Assembly (NCBI RefSeq): GCF_020809045.1
Contig: NZ_CP078079.1
Location: 1,612,001-1,676,000 of the forward strand
Direction: 5' to 3'
DNA length: 64,000 bases
Source of the DNA: Pseudarthrobacter sp. L1SW
GTDB taxonomy: Bacteria; Actinomycetota; Actinomycetes; Actinomycetales; Micrococcaceae
In this document: piece after piece, positions 37,808-47,022 of the stretch
Numbering within the stretch: the stretch's first letter is position 1
Layout: every line of letters begins with the position of its first letter
Program-made: the position numbers and the translations under genes
The notes under the pieces: model-generated
Databases searched by the model: none
What the model was told of the DNA's origin: nothing
Seen by the model: only the letters and a program-made list of their open reading frames with translations

Positions 37808-37837
37808 GATGCCAGACAGGGACACCTGTCTGGCATC
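37808..37837. terminator. 13-bp perfect hairpin between sepF and yggT
   Basis: Arms 37808-37820 and 37825-37837 pair perfectly around a 4-nt loop. No T-run follows, so it may end transcription weakly or act as an RNA-stability element separating sepF from yggT. Confidence 0.55.
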
Positions 37838-37910
37838 TGTGCTGAAATAGACGGGACACATCGGCAGCGTGCCGCGGTGCGCACATGGACATGGAGATAT
37901 GGATTAAGTC

Positions 37911-38198
37911 ATGGGAATCGCTTTCGGACTTGTCTATCTCGCGTTGCTCCTGTTCTTTGTCGCACTGATCATCAGGCTGGTCTTTGACTGGGTCCAGATG
38001 TTTGCGCGGGAATGGCGTCCACGGGGCGTCGCCCTGGTGGTGGCCCACGCCGTGTATTCGATCACCGATCCGCCCCTGAAAGTGCTGCGCCGGCTGATCC
38101 CGCCCCTGCGATTGGGCGGCATCTCCCTGGACCTGGGTTTCCTGATCCTCTTCATTGCAGTCAGCATTGCGATGGGGATCACCAGGGGCCTTGCCTGA
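37911..38198 (+). CDS. YggT-family membrane protein
   Basis: This 95-residue protein matches the YggT family: two hydrophobic helices (about 3-24 and 72-92) flank a conserved middle segment AVYSITDPPLKVLRRLIPPLRLGG. The family lies beside sepF and divIVA in many Gram-positive bacteria, and in actinobacteria between sepF and wag31 as here. It is likely a division- or growth-associated membrane protein, but its molecular role is not defined. The start is ATG 37911, 120 bases after sepF. Confidence 0.9.
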   Translation: MGIAFGLVYLALLLFFVALIIRLVFDWVQMFAREWRPRGVALVVAHAVYSITDPPLKVLRRLIPPLRLGGISLDLGFLILFIAVSIAMGITRGLA

Positions 38199-38274
38199 TT
38201 TACCCGAAACAGACCTAGCAGCGCAGGGTGGACCCGTCCGGGAACAGCTACTGTGAAGCGAAGAAAACTCGTGT

Positions 38275-38300
38275 TTGACACCGCAGTGTTGAATTAGAGT
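38275..38300 (+). promoter_or_regulatory. Probable wag31 promoter
   Basis: A perfect TTGACA lies at 38275-38280, about 100 bases upstream of wag31. The best -10 candidate, TAGAGT at 38295-38300, leaves only a 14-bp spacer, so the -10 is uncertain. The strong -35 suggests wag31 has its own transcript. Confidence 0.45.
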
Positions 38301-38376
38301 AACCAGACCAAATTTAGGTACCGTAGTTTTGACGGCCGGAAGGCCTACTGACTAACTAGACCAGTGAGGTGACCAG

Positions 38377-39069
38377 ATGGCTTTGACGCCAGAAGACGTT
38401 GTCAACAAGCGCTTTCAGCCGACCAAGTTCCGCGAGGGCTACGACCAGGACGAAGTTGATGACTTCCTGGACGAGATCGTTGTTGAGCTCCGCCGCCTGA
38501 ACCAGGAGAACGACGAACTTCGCAAGAAGCTCGCCGAAGCCGGGTCCAGCGTTCCGGCCAGCTCGGCTGCTTCCCCCGTCGTGGAGAAGGTCCCCGCGCC
38601 CGTCAAGGCCGACAAGGATGAGGCACGCGAAAAGGCGGAAGCCGAAGCCAAGGCCGCGGAAGCCGCGAAGAAGAAGGACGTTCAGCCGTCCGCTCCTGCC
38701 GCCGCAGCCCCAGCAGCCTCCACCGCTGCCGCCGTCGCAACCCCTTCGGCTGAGTCCGCAGCTGGCCTGCTGGCCATGGCCCAGCAGATGCACGACCGCC
38801 ACGTCGCCGATGGCCAGGCCCAGAAGGACAAGATCATCGCCGAGGCGCAGATCGAAGCCAGCAGCCTGGTCAACGATGCACAGGAGAAGTCCCGCAAGAT
38901 CCTCGGTGCCCTTGAGCAGCAGCGCTCCGTCCTGGAACGCAAGGTTGAGCAGCTCCGCGGCTTCGAGCGCGACTACCGCTCACGCCTGAAGGCCTACATC
39001 GAAGGCCAGCTGCGCGACCTGGATGCCCGTGGTTCCGTGGCTACGCCGGAAGTCAGCGAAGCCAACTAA
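38377..39069 (+). CDS. wag31: Polar growth/division scaffold DivIVA (Wag31)
   Basis: Wag31 is the coiled-coil protein that gathers at curved membranes and directs polar wall growth in actinobacteria. The 230-residue product has the conserved N-terminal lipid-binding domain (MALTPEDVVNKRFQPTKFREGYDQDEVDDFLDEI), a first coiled coil, an Ala/Pro/Lys-rich linker (about 60-115) and a second long coiled coil to the end. ATG 38377 has GAGGTG 7 bases upstream. It is the last gene of the dcw block and is followed by a strong terminator. In relatives the linker is phosphorylated by PknA/PknB; possible Ser/Thr sites exist here but none can be assigned. Confidence 0.95.
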   Translation: MALTPEDVVNKRFQPTKFREGYDQDEVDDFLDEIVVELRRLNQENDELRKKLAEAGSSVPASSAASPVVEKVPAPVKADKDEAREKAEAEAKAAEAAKKKDVQPSAPAAAAPAASTAAAVATPSAESAAGLLAMAQQMHDRHVADGQAQKDKIIAEAQIEASSLVNDAQEKSRKILGALEQQRSVLERKVEQLRGFERDYRSRLKAYIEGQLRDLDARGSVATPEVSEAN

Positions 39070-39089
39070 TCCGTCAAGCACGTATTCTG

Positions 39090-39127
39090 AAAGCCGGTGG
39101 CTGAGGATTCCTCGGCCACCGGCTTTT
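39090..39127 (+). terminator. Terminator after wag31
   Basis: A 17-bp stem with one G-T wobble (arms 39090-39106 and 39110-39126, 3-nt loop) followed by TTTT closes the dcw transcript before lspA. Confidence 0.88.
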
Positions 39128-39160
39128 GGCATTGACACCGGTTTTACGAACGAAAGCACC

Positions 39161-39733
39161 ATGACTGACGAACTCGCTGCGGACTCCGCACGCCCTGTCC
39201 CACCTGCCCCGCGCCCAGGCCGCGCGGTGCTGCTGTCCGTCTTCGCAGGGTTTGCGCTTTTCGCCTACATCCTTGACCAGCTCACCAAGCTGTGGGTCAC
39301 GTCCAGCATGGTGGAAGGCGAACGGATCCCCGTCTTGCCGCCACTGCTGCACTGGTACTTCATCCGGAACTCCGGCGCTGCGTTTTCCATCGGCGAAAAC
39401 GTCACCTGGGTGTTCTCCATCATCATGGCCGCGGTGGCTGTGGCCATTCTGTTCCAGATCCGAAAACTGGGATCGCTCTGGTGGTCCCTGGCGCTGGGCC
39501 TGCTGCTGGGCGGCGCCCTGGGCAACCTTACCGACCGGCTGTTCCGGGAACCGTCCTTCGGCATGGGCCATGTGGTGGATTTCATCCAGCTTCCCAACTT
39601 CGCGATCTTCAACATCGCCGACTCGGCGGTTGTTTCCGCCGTGGCCATCATCTGCATCCTGACACTTCGGGGCATAGCACTGGACGGAAGCCGGCTGACC
39701 TCAGAACGCAAGGACACGTCCGGCGATGCCTGA
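39161..39733 (+). CDS. lspA: Lipoprotein signal peptidase II
   Basis: LspA cleaves signal peptides of diacylglyceryl-modified prolipoproteins in the membrane; the lipoprotein encoded at 16.6-17.1 kb would be a substrate. The 190-residue protein has a 20-residue cytoplasmic start, four membrane helices and the family motifs [16 protein letters not shown] and GNLTDRLFR, plus FNIADSAV, the last two holding the catalytic aspartates. ATG 39161 is chosen because it follows the wag31 terminator and gives the right length. The stop overlaps rluD by eight bases. Confidence 0.95.
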   Translation: MTDELAADSARPVPPAPRPGRAVLLSVFAGFALFAYILDQLTKLWVTSSMVEGERIPVLPPLLHWYFIRNSGAAFSIGENVTWVFSIIMAAVAVAILFQIRKLGSLWWSLALGLLLGGALGNLTDRLFREPSFGMGHVVDFIQLPNFAIFNIADSAVVSAVAIICILTLRGIALDGSRLTSERKDTSGDA

Positions 39734-40664
39734 AACGATGCCTGAGCGGATTGTCGTTGGTGATGAATATGGGGGAGCCCGGGCGGATGCCGGCCTTGCC
39801 GGCCTGCTTGGCATTTCGCGTTCCCTCGCCGCCTCGCTCCTTGCGGAGGGCCATGTGCAGAGCAAGGGCAAGACGCTGGGCAAGTCGGAGAAGCTGGTGG
39901 CAGGCGATGTGCTCCAGGTCAGCAGGCCGGAACGGCGTGACCCCCTGGAAGTCGTGGAGGAAGTTGTGGAAGGCCTGAAAATCCTGCTCGATGACGAGGA
40001 TTTCGTCGTGGTTGACAAGCCCGTGGGCGTCGCCGCCCATCCGTCACCGGGGTGGGTGGGGCCCACTGTGGTGGGCGGCCTGGCCGGGGCCGGCTACCGC
40101 ATCTCCACCTCCGGGTCGCCGGAGCGTGCCGGCATCGTGCACAGGCTCGACGTCGGAACGTCGGGTGTCATGGTGGTGGCGAAGTCCGAGCGCGCCTACA
40201 CCGCCCTGAAGCGGGCATTCAAGGAGCGCACGGTGGACAAGGTCTACCACGCCGTTGTCCAGGGCCTTCCGGATCCGCTGGTTGGAACCATCGATGCACC
40301 CATCGGCCGGCACCCGGGGCACGACTGGCGTTTCGCCGTGATCGAGGACGGGCGCCACTCCGTCACGCACTACGAAGTGCTTGAAGCCTTTGGCAAAGCC
40401 AGCCTGGTCGAAGTCCACCTGGAGACGGGCCGCACCCACCAGATCCGCGTCCACTTTGCCGCCCTTCGGCACCCCTGCGCCGGAGACCTGACGTACGGTG
40501 CCGATCCGCGGCTTGCTGCCACCCTTGGCCTGACGCGGCAGTGGCTGCACGCCCGGGAACTGGGATTCGACCACCCGGTGACCGGGGAACCGGTCCGGGT
40601 CAGCAGCGACTACCCGCAGGACCTCGCGTTTGCCCTGGAAGTGCTCGCGTCCGGCAAGGCCTGA
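39726..40664 (+). CDS. RluA/RluD-family 23S rRNA pseudouridine synthase
   Basis: This 312-residue enzyme should convert uridines to pseudouridine in 23S rRNA. An N-terminal S4 RNA-binding domain ([27 protein letters not shown]) precedes the catalytic domain with the active-site aspartate in [16 protein letters not shown] and the later [14 protein letters not shown] motif. ATG 39726 overlaps lspA; an internal ATG at 39738 also gives a good protein. The lspA-rluD pair is conserved in many bacteria. RluD (sites 1911, 1915 and 1917) is the best match by domain order, but the target positions cannot be proven from the sequence. Confidence 0.92.
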   Translation: MPETMPERIVVGDEYGGARADAGLAGLLGISRSLAASLLAEGHVQSKGKTLGKSEKLVAGDVLQVSRPERRDPLEVVEEVVEGLKILLDDEDFVVVDKPVGVAAHPSPGWVGPTVVGGLAGAGYRISTSGSPERAGIVHRLDVGTSGVMVVAKSERAYTALKRAFKERTVDKVYHAVVQGLPDPLVGTIDAPIGRHPGHDWRFAVIEDGRHSVTHYEVLEAFGKASLVEVHLETGRTHQIRVHFAALRHPCAGDLTYGADPRLAATLGLTRQWLHARELGFDHPVTGEPVRVSSDYPQDLAFALEVLASGKA

Positions 40665-40688
40665 CGCGGTCCAGCCACACCCGGCGCA

Positions 40689-40701
40689 TAGAATAGTGCG
40701 G
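40689..40701 (+). promoter_or_regulatory. Leaderless promoter of dnaE
   Basis: TAGAAT (40689-40694) is followed by exactly six bases and the GTG at 40701, so transcription probably begins on the start codon. There is no ribosome-binding site upstream of the GTG. Confidence 0.6.
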
Positions 40702-43700
40702 TGACTTCCAGCAACGACTCGTTTGTCCATCTCCACAACCACACCGAGTACTCGATGCTGGACGGTGCCGCCAGGCTCGGCGAGCTGTTCGATGAAACGG
40801 AGCGGCTGGGCATGCCTGCCCTTGCCACCACCGACCACGGCTACCTCTTCGGCGCCTTCGACTTCTGGAAGAAGGCCACGGACAAAGGGATCAAGCCGAT
40901 CATCGGCGTCGAAGCCTATGTGACTCCGGGAACAGCCCGCGGTGACAAGAGCCGCGTGCGCTGGGGTGAGGAACACCAGCGCAAGGACGATATTTCCGGC
41001 GGTGGTTCCTACACCCACATGACCCTGCTCAGCTACAACAACGCGGGCATGCGGAACCTGTTCCGGGCATCCTCCATCGCCTCCCTTGATGCAGTCTTCG
41101 GCAAGTGGCCGCGCCTGGACAGGGAGCTGCTGAACACCTATTCCGAGGGCCTGATCGCCACCACGGGCTGCCCGTCCGGTGAAATCCAGACCCGGCTGCG
41201 GCTGGGCCAGTACCGCGAGGCGCTGGAGGCCGCTGCGGAGTTCCGGGACATCTTCGGGGCGGAAAACTACTTCTGCGAACTCATGGACCACGGGCTGGAC
41301 ATCGAGCGGCGCGTCACCGGGGACCTGCTGCGGCTCGCCAAGGAGCTGAACCTCCCGTTGGTGGCCACCAACGACCTCCACTACACCCACGAGCACGATG
41401 CCAAGGCCCACGAGGCCCTGCTGGCCATCCAGTCCGGTTCAACCCTGCTGGAACCCACCTATGACAACGGCGGGTCCCGCTTCGCCTTCTCCGGCAGCGG
41501 CTACTACCTGAAGTCGCCCCAGGAAATGCGGGAACTGTTCCGCGACCACCCCGACGCCTGCGACAACACCCTCCTGATCGCCGAGCGCTGCGAAGTGTCC
41601 TTCAACACCGGGGCCAACTACATGCCGCGGTTCCCCTGCCCGCCGGGGGAGGACGAAACCTCCTGGCTGGTCAAGGAAGTGGCCAAGGGGCTGGAATACC
41701 GTTATCCGGGCGGTGTCCCCGACAACGTCCGCGCCCAGGCCGACTACGAGCTGGGCGTCATCACTTCCATGGGTTTCCCCGGCTACTTCCTGGTGGTGGC
41801 GGACTTCATCAACTGGGCCAAGAACAACGGCATCCGGGTTGGCCCCGGACGTGGTTCCGGCGCCGGCTCCATGGTGGCCTACGCCATGCGCATCACCGAC
41901 CTGGACCCGCTGCGCCACGGTCTGATCTTTGAACGGTTCCTGAACCCGGACCGCGTCTCCATGCCCGACTTCGACGTCGACTTCGATGACCGGCGCCGCT
42001 CCGAAGTCATCGACTACGTGACCCGGAAATACGGCGACGAACGCGTGGCCATGATCGTCACGTACGGCACCATCAAGACCAAGCAGGCGCTGAAGGACTC
42101 CTCGCGCGTGCTGGGCTACCCGTTCAGCATGGGTGAAACGCTCACCAAGGCCCTGCCCCCGGCCGTGATGGCCAAGGACATCCCGCTGGCGGACATCCAA
42201 AACCCGGAGGCCAAGCGCTACGGTGAAGCGGGCGATTTCCGCCAGCTCATCAGCACGGACCCGGAGGCCGCGAAGGTTTTTGAGACGGCCCTGGGCATCG
42301 AGGGCCTGAAGCGGCAGTGGGGTGTCCACGCGGCCGGCGTCATCATGTCCTCGGACCCGATCATCGACGTCATCCCCATCATGCGCCGGATCCAGGACGG
42401 CCAGGTCATTACCCAGTTCGACTACCCCACGTGTGAGGGCCTCGGCCTGATCAAGATGGACTTCCTGGGCCTGCGGAACCTGACGATCATTTCCGACGCC
42501 CTGGAAAACATCAAGATGAACCGCGGCATCGACCTGGACCTGGAAAACCTGGAACTCGACGACGCCCCGTCCTACGAGCTGCTGGCCCGCGGCGACACCC
42601 TGGGCGTGTTCCAGCTCGATGGCGGGCCCATGCGGTCCCTGCTCAAGCTGATGAAGCCTGACAACTTCGAAGACATTTCCGCAGTGCTCGCCCTGTACCG
42701 GCCCGGTCCCATGGGCGCCAACGCGCACACGGACTATGCGCTGCGCAAGAACGGGATCCAGGAAGTCATCCCCATCCACCCGGAACTGAAGGAACCCCTT
42801 TCGGAAATCCTCGGCGGAACCTATGGCCTGATCGTGTACCAGGAACAGGTTATGGCCGTGGCGCAGAAGCTGGCCGGGTACTCGCTGGGCCAGGCAGACA
42901 TCCTCCGGCGCGCCATGGGCAAGAAGAAGAAATCGGAACTGGACAAGCAGTTCGCGGGTTTTTCCCAGGGCATGCAGGACAACGGCTACTCCATGGAGGC
43001 CGTGAAAACCCTGTGGGACATCCTGCTCCCCTTCTCCGACTACGCCTTCAACAAGGCGCACTCGGCCGCCTACGGCGTGATCTCCTACTGGACCGCCTAC
43101 CTGAAGGCGCACTACGCCCCGGAGTACATGGCCGCGCTCCTGACCTCCGTGGGCGACGACAAGGACAAGTCGGCCATCTACCTCAACGAATGCCGGCGCA
43201 TGGGCATCACCGTGCTGCCGCCGGACGTGAACGAGTCCGCCCTGAACTTCACTCCCGTGGGCAATGACATCCGCTTCGGCATGGGTGCCATCCGCAACGT
43301 GGGCGTCAACGTGGTGGAGGCCATGGTGGCCGCCCGGGAAAGCGAGGGGGCGTTCACGTCCTTCAAGGACTACCTGATGAAGGTCCCCGCCGTGGTCTGC
43401 AACAAGCGGACCATTGAATCCCTGATCAAGTCCGGCGCCTTTGATTCCCTGGGCCACCACCGCCGGGCCCTGGCCATGATCCACGAAGAGGCGATCGACT
43501 CCGTGATCACGCTCAAGCGGAACGAGGCGATCGGACAGTTCGACCTCTTCGCCGGCTTCGACGAAGCCGAGTCCGAGTCATCCCTGAGCATCGAAATCCC
43601 GGACCTGCCGGAATGGGAAAAGAAGGACAAACTCTCCTTCGAACGCGACATGCTGGGGCTCTACGTTTCGGACCACCCCCTGCAGGGCCTCGAAGGGCTG

Positions 43701-44258
43701 CTGAGCCAGCATGCGGAGATGAGCATCACGTCCGTCCTGGGCGAAGACGGACCGCAGGACGGCGCCATCATCACCATTGCCGGAATGATTACGTCGCTGA
43801 GCAGGCGCATTGCAAAGGCCAGCGGCAACGCGTACGCACGGGCCGAGGTGGAGGACCTGGGCGGCTCCATGGAAGTCATGTTCTTCGGCCAGGTCTACGG
43901 CCCCATCGCTTCCGTGCTGGCCGAGGACCTGATCGTGGTGGTCAAGGGACGCCTGCAAAAACGCGACGACGGTGCCATCACACTGAACTGCATGGAGCTG
44001 TCCGTCCCCGACCTCAGCGAGGGGCTCAACGGCCCGCTGGTGATCACCATGCCCACCTACAAGGCCACGGAAGCGGTGGTCACCGAACTTGGCGACGTCC
44101 TCCGTACCCACCGGGGCAACTCCGAAGTGCGGCTGCACCTCCAAGGCGACACGCGGACGGAAATCATGGGCCTGCCGGTCCACCTGCGCGTGAACCCCAG
44201 CCCGTCCCTGTTCGGCGACCTGAAAGTGCTCCTCGGCCCCGCCTGCCTTGACGCCTGA
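40701..44258 (+). CDS. dnaE: DNA polymerase III alpha subunit (replicative)
   Basis: This is the main replicative polymerase. The 1185-residue protein opens with a PHP domain (HLHNHTEYSMLDGAARLGEL), whose metal-binding residues suggest intrinsic proofreading as known for actinobacterial DnaE1, then the C-family palm with PDFDVDFDD near residues 426-434 and the GRGSGAGSMVAY block, fingers, a helix-hairpin-helix region and an OB-fold (GAIITIAGMITSLSRR). The length matches DnaE1 rather than the shorter DnaE2. No intein is present. A hairpin follows the stop. Confidence 0.97.
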   Translation: MTSSNDSFVHLHNHTEYSMLDGAARLGELFDETERLGMPALATTDHGYLFGAFDFWKKATDKGIKPIIGVEAYVTPGTARGDKSRVRWGEEHQRKDDISGGGSYTHMTLLSYNNAGMRNLFRASSIASLDAVFGKWPRLDRELLNTYSEGLIATTGCPSGEIQTRLRLGQYREALEAAAEFRDIFGAENYFCELMDHGLDIERRVTGDLLRLAKELNLPLVATNDLHYTHEHDAKAHEALLAIQSGSTLLEPTYDNGGSRFAFSGSGYYLKSPQEMRELFRDHPDACDNTLLIAERCEVSFNTGANYMPRFPCPPGEDETSWLVKEVAKGLEYRYPGGVPDNVRAQADYELGVITSMGFPGYFLVVADFINWAKNNGIRVGPGRGSGAGSMVAYAMRITDLDPLRHGLIFERFLNPDRVSMPDFDVDFDDRRRSEVIDYVTRKYGDERVAMIVTYGTIKTKQALKDSSRVLGYPFSMGETLTKALPPAVMAKDIPLADIQNPEAKRYGEAGDFRQLISTDPEAAKVFETALGIEGLKRQWGVHAAGVIMSSDPIIDVIPIMRRIQDGQVITQFDYPTCEGLGLIKMDFLGLRNLTIISDALENIKMNRGIDLDLENLELDDAPSYELLARGDTLGVFQLDGGPMRSLLKLMKPDNFEDISAVLALYRPGPMGANAHTDYALRKNGIQEVIPIHPELKEPLSEILGGTYGLIVYQEQVMAVAQKLAGYSLGQADILRRAMGKKKKSELDKQFAGFSQGMQDNGYSMEAVKTLWDILLPFSDYAFNKAHSAAYGVISYWTAYLKAHYAPEYMAALLTSVGDDKDKSAIYLNECRRMGITVLPPDVNESALNFTPVGNDIRFGMGAIRNVGVNVVEAMVAARESEGAFTSFKDYLMKVPAVVCNKRTIESLIKSGAFDSLGHHRRALAMIHEEAIDSVITLKRNEAIGQFDLFAGFDEAESESSLSIEIPDLPEWEKKDKLSFERDMLGLYVSDHPLQGLEGLLSQHAEMSITSVLGEDGPQDGAIITIAGMITSLSRRIAKASGNAYARAEVEDLGGSMEVMFFGQVYGPIASVLAEDLIVVVKGRLQKRDDGAITLNCMELSVPDLSEGLNGPLVITMPTYKATEAVVTELGDVLRTHRGNSEVRLHLQGDTRTEIMGLPVHLRVNPSPSLFGDLKVLLGPACLDA

Positions 44259-44268
44259 CACACGGACT

Positions 44269-44300
44269 GACGACGGCGGGCGGCACGTGCCGCCGTCGTC
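44269..44300. terminator. Hairpin between dnaE and the flavin reductase gene
   Basis: Arms 44269-44279 and 44290-44300 pair perfectly (11 bp, 10-nt loop) between convergent genes. There is no T-run, so termination strength is uncertain. Confidence 0.5.
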
Positions 44301-44318
44301 CGCGGTTTGCCGGGACTG

Positions 44319-44819
44319 CTAGATCTCGTAGTCCAGGGGAACCGGCTGGCCGTACGCTCCGCCGTGGTATAGCAGGGGAGAGCCTTCGCCGCCCACCTGG
44401 CCGTCCACCACCTGGACCACCACCACGGCGTTGTTTTCGAAGGACAGGCGCATCTGCACTTCGCCAATAAGCCAGCCTGCCACGCCCTTGAGCACCGGCA
44501 CGCCGTGCGGGCCCACCTCCCAGTGGTCACCCTCGAAGCGGTTGCCGGCACCGGCAAACCGGTCAGCAAGCTGCTGGTTCTCCAGGCCCAGCATGTGGAC
44601 CCCAAGGTAGGTGGTGTTGGCCACGGCAGGCCACGAGCGTGAACTGCGGGCCATGTTGAAGGTGAAACGCGGCGGCTGCGCGGAAAGTGAGGCAACCGAG
44701 GTGGCGGTGAAACCGTAGGGCTGGTCCTGGTAGTTGACCGTGATGATGGCGACGCCGGCAGCATGGCGCCGGAACATCTCCCTGAACGTCCGCTCAAACG
44801 GAACGTCGGCTGTTGTCAC
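44319..44819 (-). CDS. Flavin reductase-like FMN-binding protein
   Basis: This 166-residue protein fits the flavin-reductase-like split-barrel family, which reduces FMN or FAD with NAD(P)H, often to feed a two-component monooxygenase. The typical N-terminal block FREMFRRHAAGVAIITVNYQDQPYGFTATSVASLSAQPP contains the flavin-contacting GFTATS segment, and FNMARSSRSWPAV follows. GTG 44819 is chosen for CAGGAG 6 bases upstream. No monooxygenase gene is adjacent, so its partner is unknown; it could also serve as a stand-alone reductase. Confidence 0.88.
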   Translation of the reverse strand: MTTADVPFERTFREMFRRHAAGVAIITVNYQDQPYGFTATSVASLSAQPPRFTFNMARSSRSWPAVANTTYLGVHMLGLENQQLADRFAGAGNRFEGDHWEVGPHGVPVLKGVAGWLIGEVQMRLSFENNAVVVVQVVDGQVGGEGSPLLYHGGAYGQPVPLDYEI

Positions 44820-44955
44820 GGAAACTCCTGGTGGCTGGAATGGCTGGTGTTCTCTGTCCTCCTTCAAGGGTATTGGTCCGGCGCGCCTGCGGTGAATCAC
44901 TTGAAGCACCACGAACGGCGGTTAACCCGGCAGAACATTTGTTAAGGTTTGTTGC

Positions 44956-45486
44956 ATGACGAAAGCCACCCGCCGCACGCGCCCGCGCCTGTCCTGGGCT
45001 GTATTCGCGGTCCCGGCAGCTGCGGGTGTCCCGCTCGGCATCCTGTGGTGGCTCCTGGCCCCCGGCGGGCTCAACCTGATCACCCGGGATCCCTCCCTCG
45101 CCAGCGGCACCAATCCGGTGGTCTGGCTGCCGCGGGACCTGACGCTGGCCGGCCTGCTGGTCCTGGCCGGGTGCCTCCTTGCCGTCTTCCTGGCCGACAG
45201 GAAGCGCGTGGACCCGCAGGCGGACCTGGTGATGGGGCTCGCCGGCGCCCTGTGCGGCGCAGTGACCGCCTGGCAGGCGGGGCTGCTCAGTGCCCAGCTG
45301 TGGGCGCCCGCCGTGGACGCCTCGGCGAACGCCAGCATTGCCTTTTCGCTGCGGGCCTGGCCGGTGCTGCTGCTGTGGCCCGCTGCCACGGCCGCTTCGG
45401 TTTTTGTACTGGAGCTTCTAAACCTCCTGGGCAGGAAGTCCGACGGCGGCACGCACCAGCCGCAGCACGCTGCGGCGGCGCCGTGA
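44956..45486 (+). CDS. Four-helix membrane protein of unknown function
   Basis: I do not recognise the family. The 176-residue product has a basic N-terminus (TKATRRTRPRL) and four hydrophobic segments near residues 14-33, 61-80, 92-113 and 133-156, with a polar Gly/His/Gln C-terminus, so an integral membrane protein is likely. ATG 44956 is preceded by TAAGGT seven bases upstream, a nearly leaderless arrangement. It lies just before hisD, but nothing links it to histidine synthesis. Confidence 0.75.
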   Translation: MTKATRRTRPRLSWAVFAVPAAAGVPLGILWWLLAPGGLNLITRDPSLASGTNPVVWLPRDLTLAGLLVLAGCLLAVFLADRKRVDPQADLVMGLAGALCGAVTAWQAGLLSAQLWAPAVDASANASIAFSLRAWPVLLLWPAATAASVFVLELLNLLGRKSDGGTHQPQHAAAAP

Positions 45487-45504
45487 AGCAGGGCGGCGGG
45501 CCCG

Positions 45505-45517
45505 TAAAATGGCATGG
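45505..45517 (+). promoter_or_regulatory. Leaderless promoter of hisD
   Basis: TAAAAT (45505-45510) followed by exactly six bases puts the predicted transcription start on GTG 45517. The ATG one codon upstream (45514) would not be in the message. Confidence 0.6.
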
Positions 45518-46884
45518 TGACCATTTCTTCGGAGAATCCCGCCAGCCCAGCCGCCGCCGTCGTAGACTTCCGCACCGTTGACCTGCGCGGCCAAAGCCTG
45601 ACCCTCGCCGGACTGCGCGCCGCTGTCCCGCGCGCCCAGGGCCAGACCGTGGCGGACGCGGAAGGGAAGGTCCTGGACATCATTGCGGCCGTCCGGCGGG
45701 GCGGCTTCGAAGCACTCGGAGAACTCGCCCTTCGATTCGACGGCGTGCAGCAGCGCCATCCGCTGGTCCCGCAGGAGGCCCTGGCAGCCGCCCTGGAGGA
45801 GTTGGAGCCGTCCGTCCGCAGCGCGCTTGAGGAGTCCATCAGCCGGGCACGGCGCTTCGCGGACGGCCAGCGCCCCCGCGACATCGAGGTCGAGCTTGGC
45901 GACGGCGCCGTGGTGGCCCAGAACTGGGTGCCGGTGGCAAGGGTGGGACTCTACGTACCCGGCGGCCTCGCCGTCTACCCGTCCTCCGTAATCATGAACG
46001 TTGTTCCCGCCCTCGCCGCCGGAGTGCAGTCGATCGCACTGGCGTCGCCGCCGCAGAAGGAGTTCGGCGGCCTGCCGCACCCCACCATCCTGGCCGCCGC
46101 CGCTCTGCTGGGCATCACCGAGGTGTACGCCATCGGCGGCGCCCAGGCCATCGCCGCGTTCGCCTATGGTGTTGAGGCCACGGAGGCTGGCCCGGCACTG
46201 GAGCCTGTGGACGTGGTGACCGGGCCGGGCAATATCTTTGTTGCCACCGCCAAGCGCCTGGTGAAGGGCGTCGTGGGGATCGATTCGGAGGCCGGCACCA
46301 CGGAGATCGCCATCCTGGCGGACTCCACGGCCCGGCCGGCCCTGGTGGCCGCAGACCTCATCAGCCAGGCTGAACACGACCCCAAGGCGGCCTCGGTGCT
46401 GATTACCGATTCCGAGGACCTCGCCACGGCGGTCCGCGCCGAACTCGGCCACCAGGCTGGGGCCACCAAGCACTCCGGACGGGTCCTCGAGGCGCTGTCC
46501 GGACCGCAGTCCGGGGTGGTACTGGTGGACAACCTGGAACAGGGCATCGCAGCCTGCGACGCCTATGCGGCAGAACACCTGGAGATCATGACCGCGGACG
46601 CCGCCGGCGTGGCCGCCAGGATCCGGAATGCCGGCGCCATTTTTGTGGGCGACTACAGTCCCGTCAGCCTGGGGGACTACTGCGCGGGGTCCAACCACGT
46701 CCTGCCCACCAGCGGCACCGCCGCTTTTTCGTCCGGCCTGAATGTCACCACGTTCCTGCGGGCCATCCAGGTAGTCAACTACAGCAGGGACGCGCTGGCC
46801 GAGGTCAGCGGGCACATTGTCAGCTTGTCCGGCGCCGAAGACCTTCCCGCCCACGGGGAAGCGGTGACGGCAAGGTTCGCCTGA
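45517..46884 (+). CDS. hisD: Histidinol dehydrogenase
   Basis: HisD oxidises L-histidinol to L-histidine in two NAD-dependent steps, the end of histidine synthesis. The 455-residue enzyme has the family signature [23 protein letters not shown], the NAD-site [15 protein letters not shown], the zinc and catalytic region [12 protein letters not shown] (Gln and His ligands) and AAEHLEI with the catalytic Glu-His pair. GTG 45517 fits the leaderless promoter; ATG 45514 is the alternative. Other his genes are not visible, although in many actinobacteria hisD starts a his operon; here nrdR follows instead, so it stands alone in this window. Confidence 0.95.
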   Translation: MTISSENPASPAAAVVDFRTVDLRGQSLTLAGLRAAVPRAQGQTVADAEGKVLDIIAAVRRGGFEALGELALRFDGVQQRHPLVPQEALAAALEELEPSVRSALEESISRARRFADGQRPRDIEVELGDGAVVAQNWVPVARVGLYVPGGLAVYPSSVIMNVVPALAAGVQSIALASPPQKEFGGLPHPTILAAAALLGITEVYAIGGAQAIAAFAYGVEATEAGPALEPVDVVTGPGNIFVATAKRLVKGVVGIDSEAGTTEIAILADSTARPALVAADLISQAEHDPKAASVLITDSEDLATAVRAELGHQAGATKHSGRVLEALSGPQSGVVLVDNLEQGIAACDAYAAEHLEIMTADAAGVAARIRNAGAIFVGDYSPVSLGDYCAGSNHVLPTSGTAAFSSGLNVTTFLRAIQVVNYSRDALAEVSGHIVSLSGAEDLPAHGEAVTARFA

Positions 46885-46897
46885 AACCCCTCCCGGG

Positions 46898-46970
46898 CCA
46901 ATATCTAGTGGGTCCTACCACTACATGTAGTATTACACGCTTGTTATTAGGGGTCCCGGGGACATAAAAT
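46898..46970 (+). promoter_or_regulatory. nrdR promoter region with two NrdR-like boxes
   Basis: Box 2 contains the perfect palindrome CTACATGTAG (46921-46930) within ACTACATGTAGT; box 1 reads CAATATCTAGTG (46899-46910). Their TAG cores are 22 bp apart, two helical turns. TTGTTA (46941-46946) and TAAAAT (46965-46970) form a promoter just downstream with an 18-bp spacer. The layout suggests NrdR autoregulation. Confidence 0.55.
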
Positions 46971-47022
46971 AGGAGGCGCTGAAGGTGCGCCTGCACTGGC
47001 GCCTGGGAAGGAGGGTGGCACT

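Noticed and set aside
41439..43484. 681-codon open frame antisense to dnaE
   Set aside because: His/Val/Gly-biased composition with no domain; a codon-bias shadow of dnaE.
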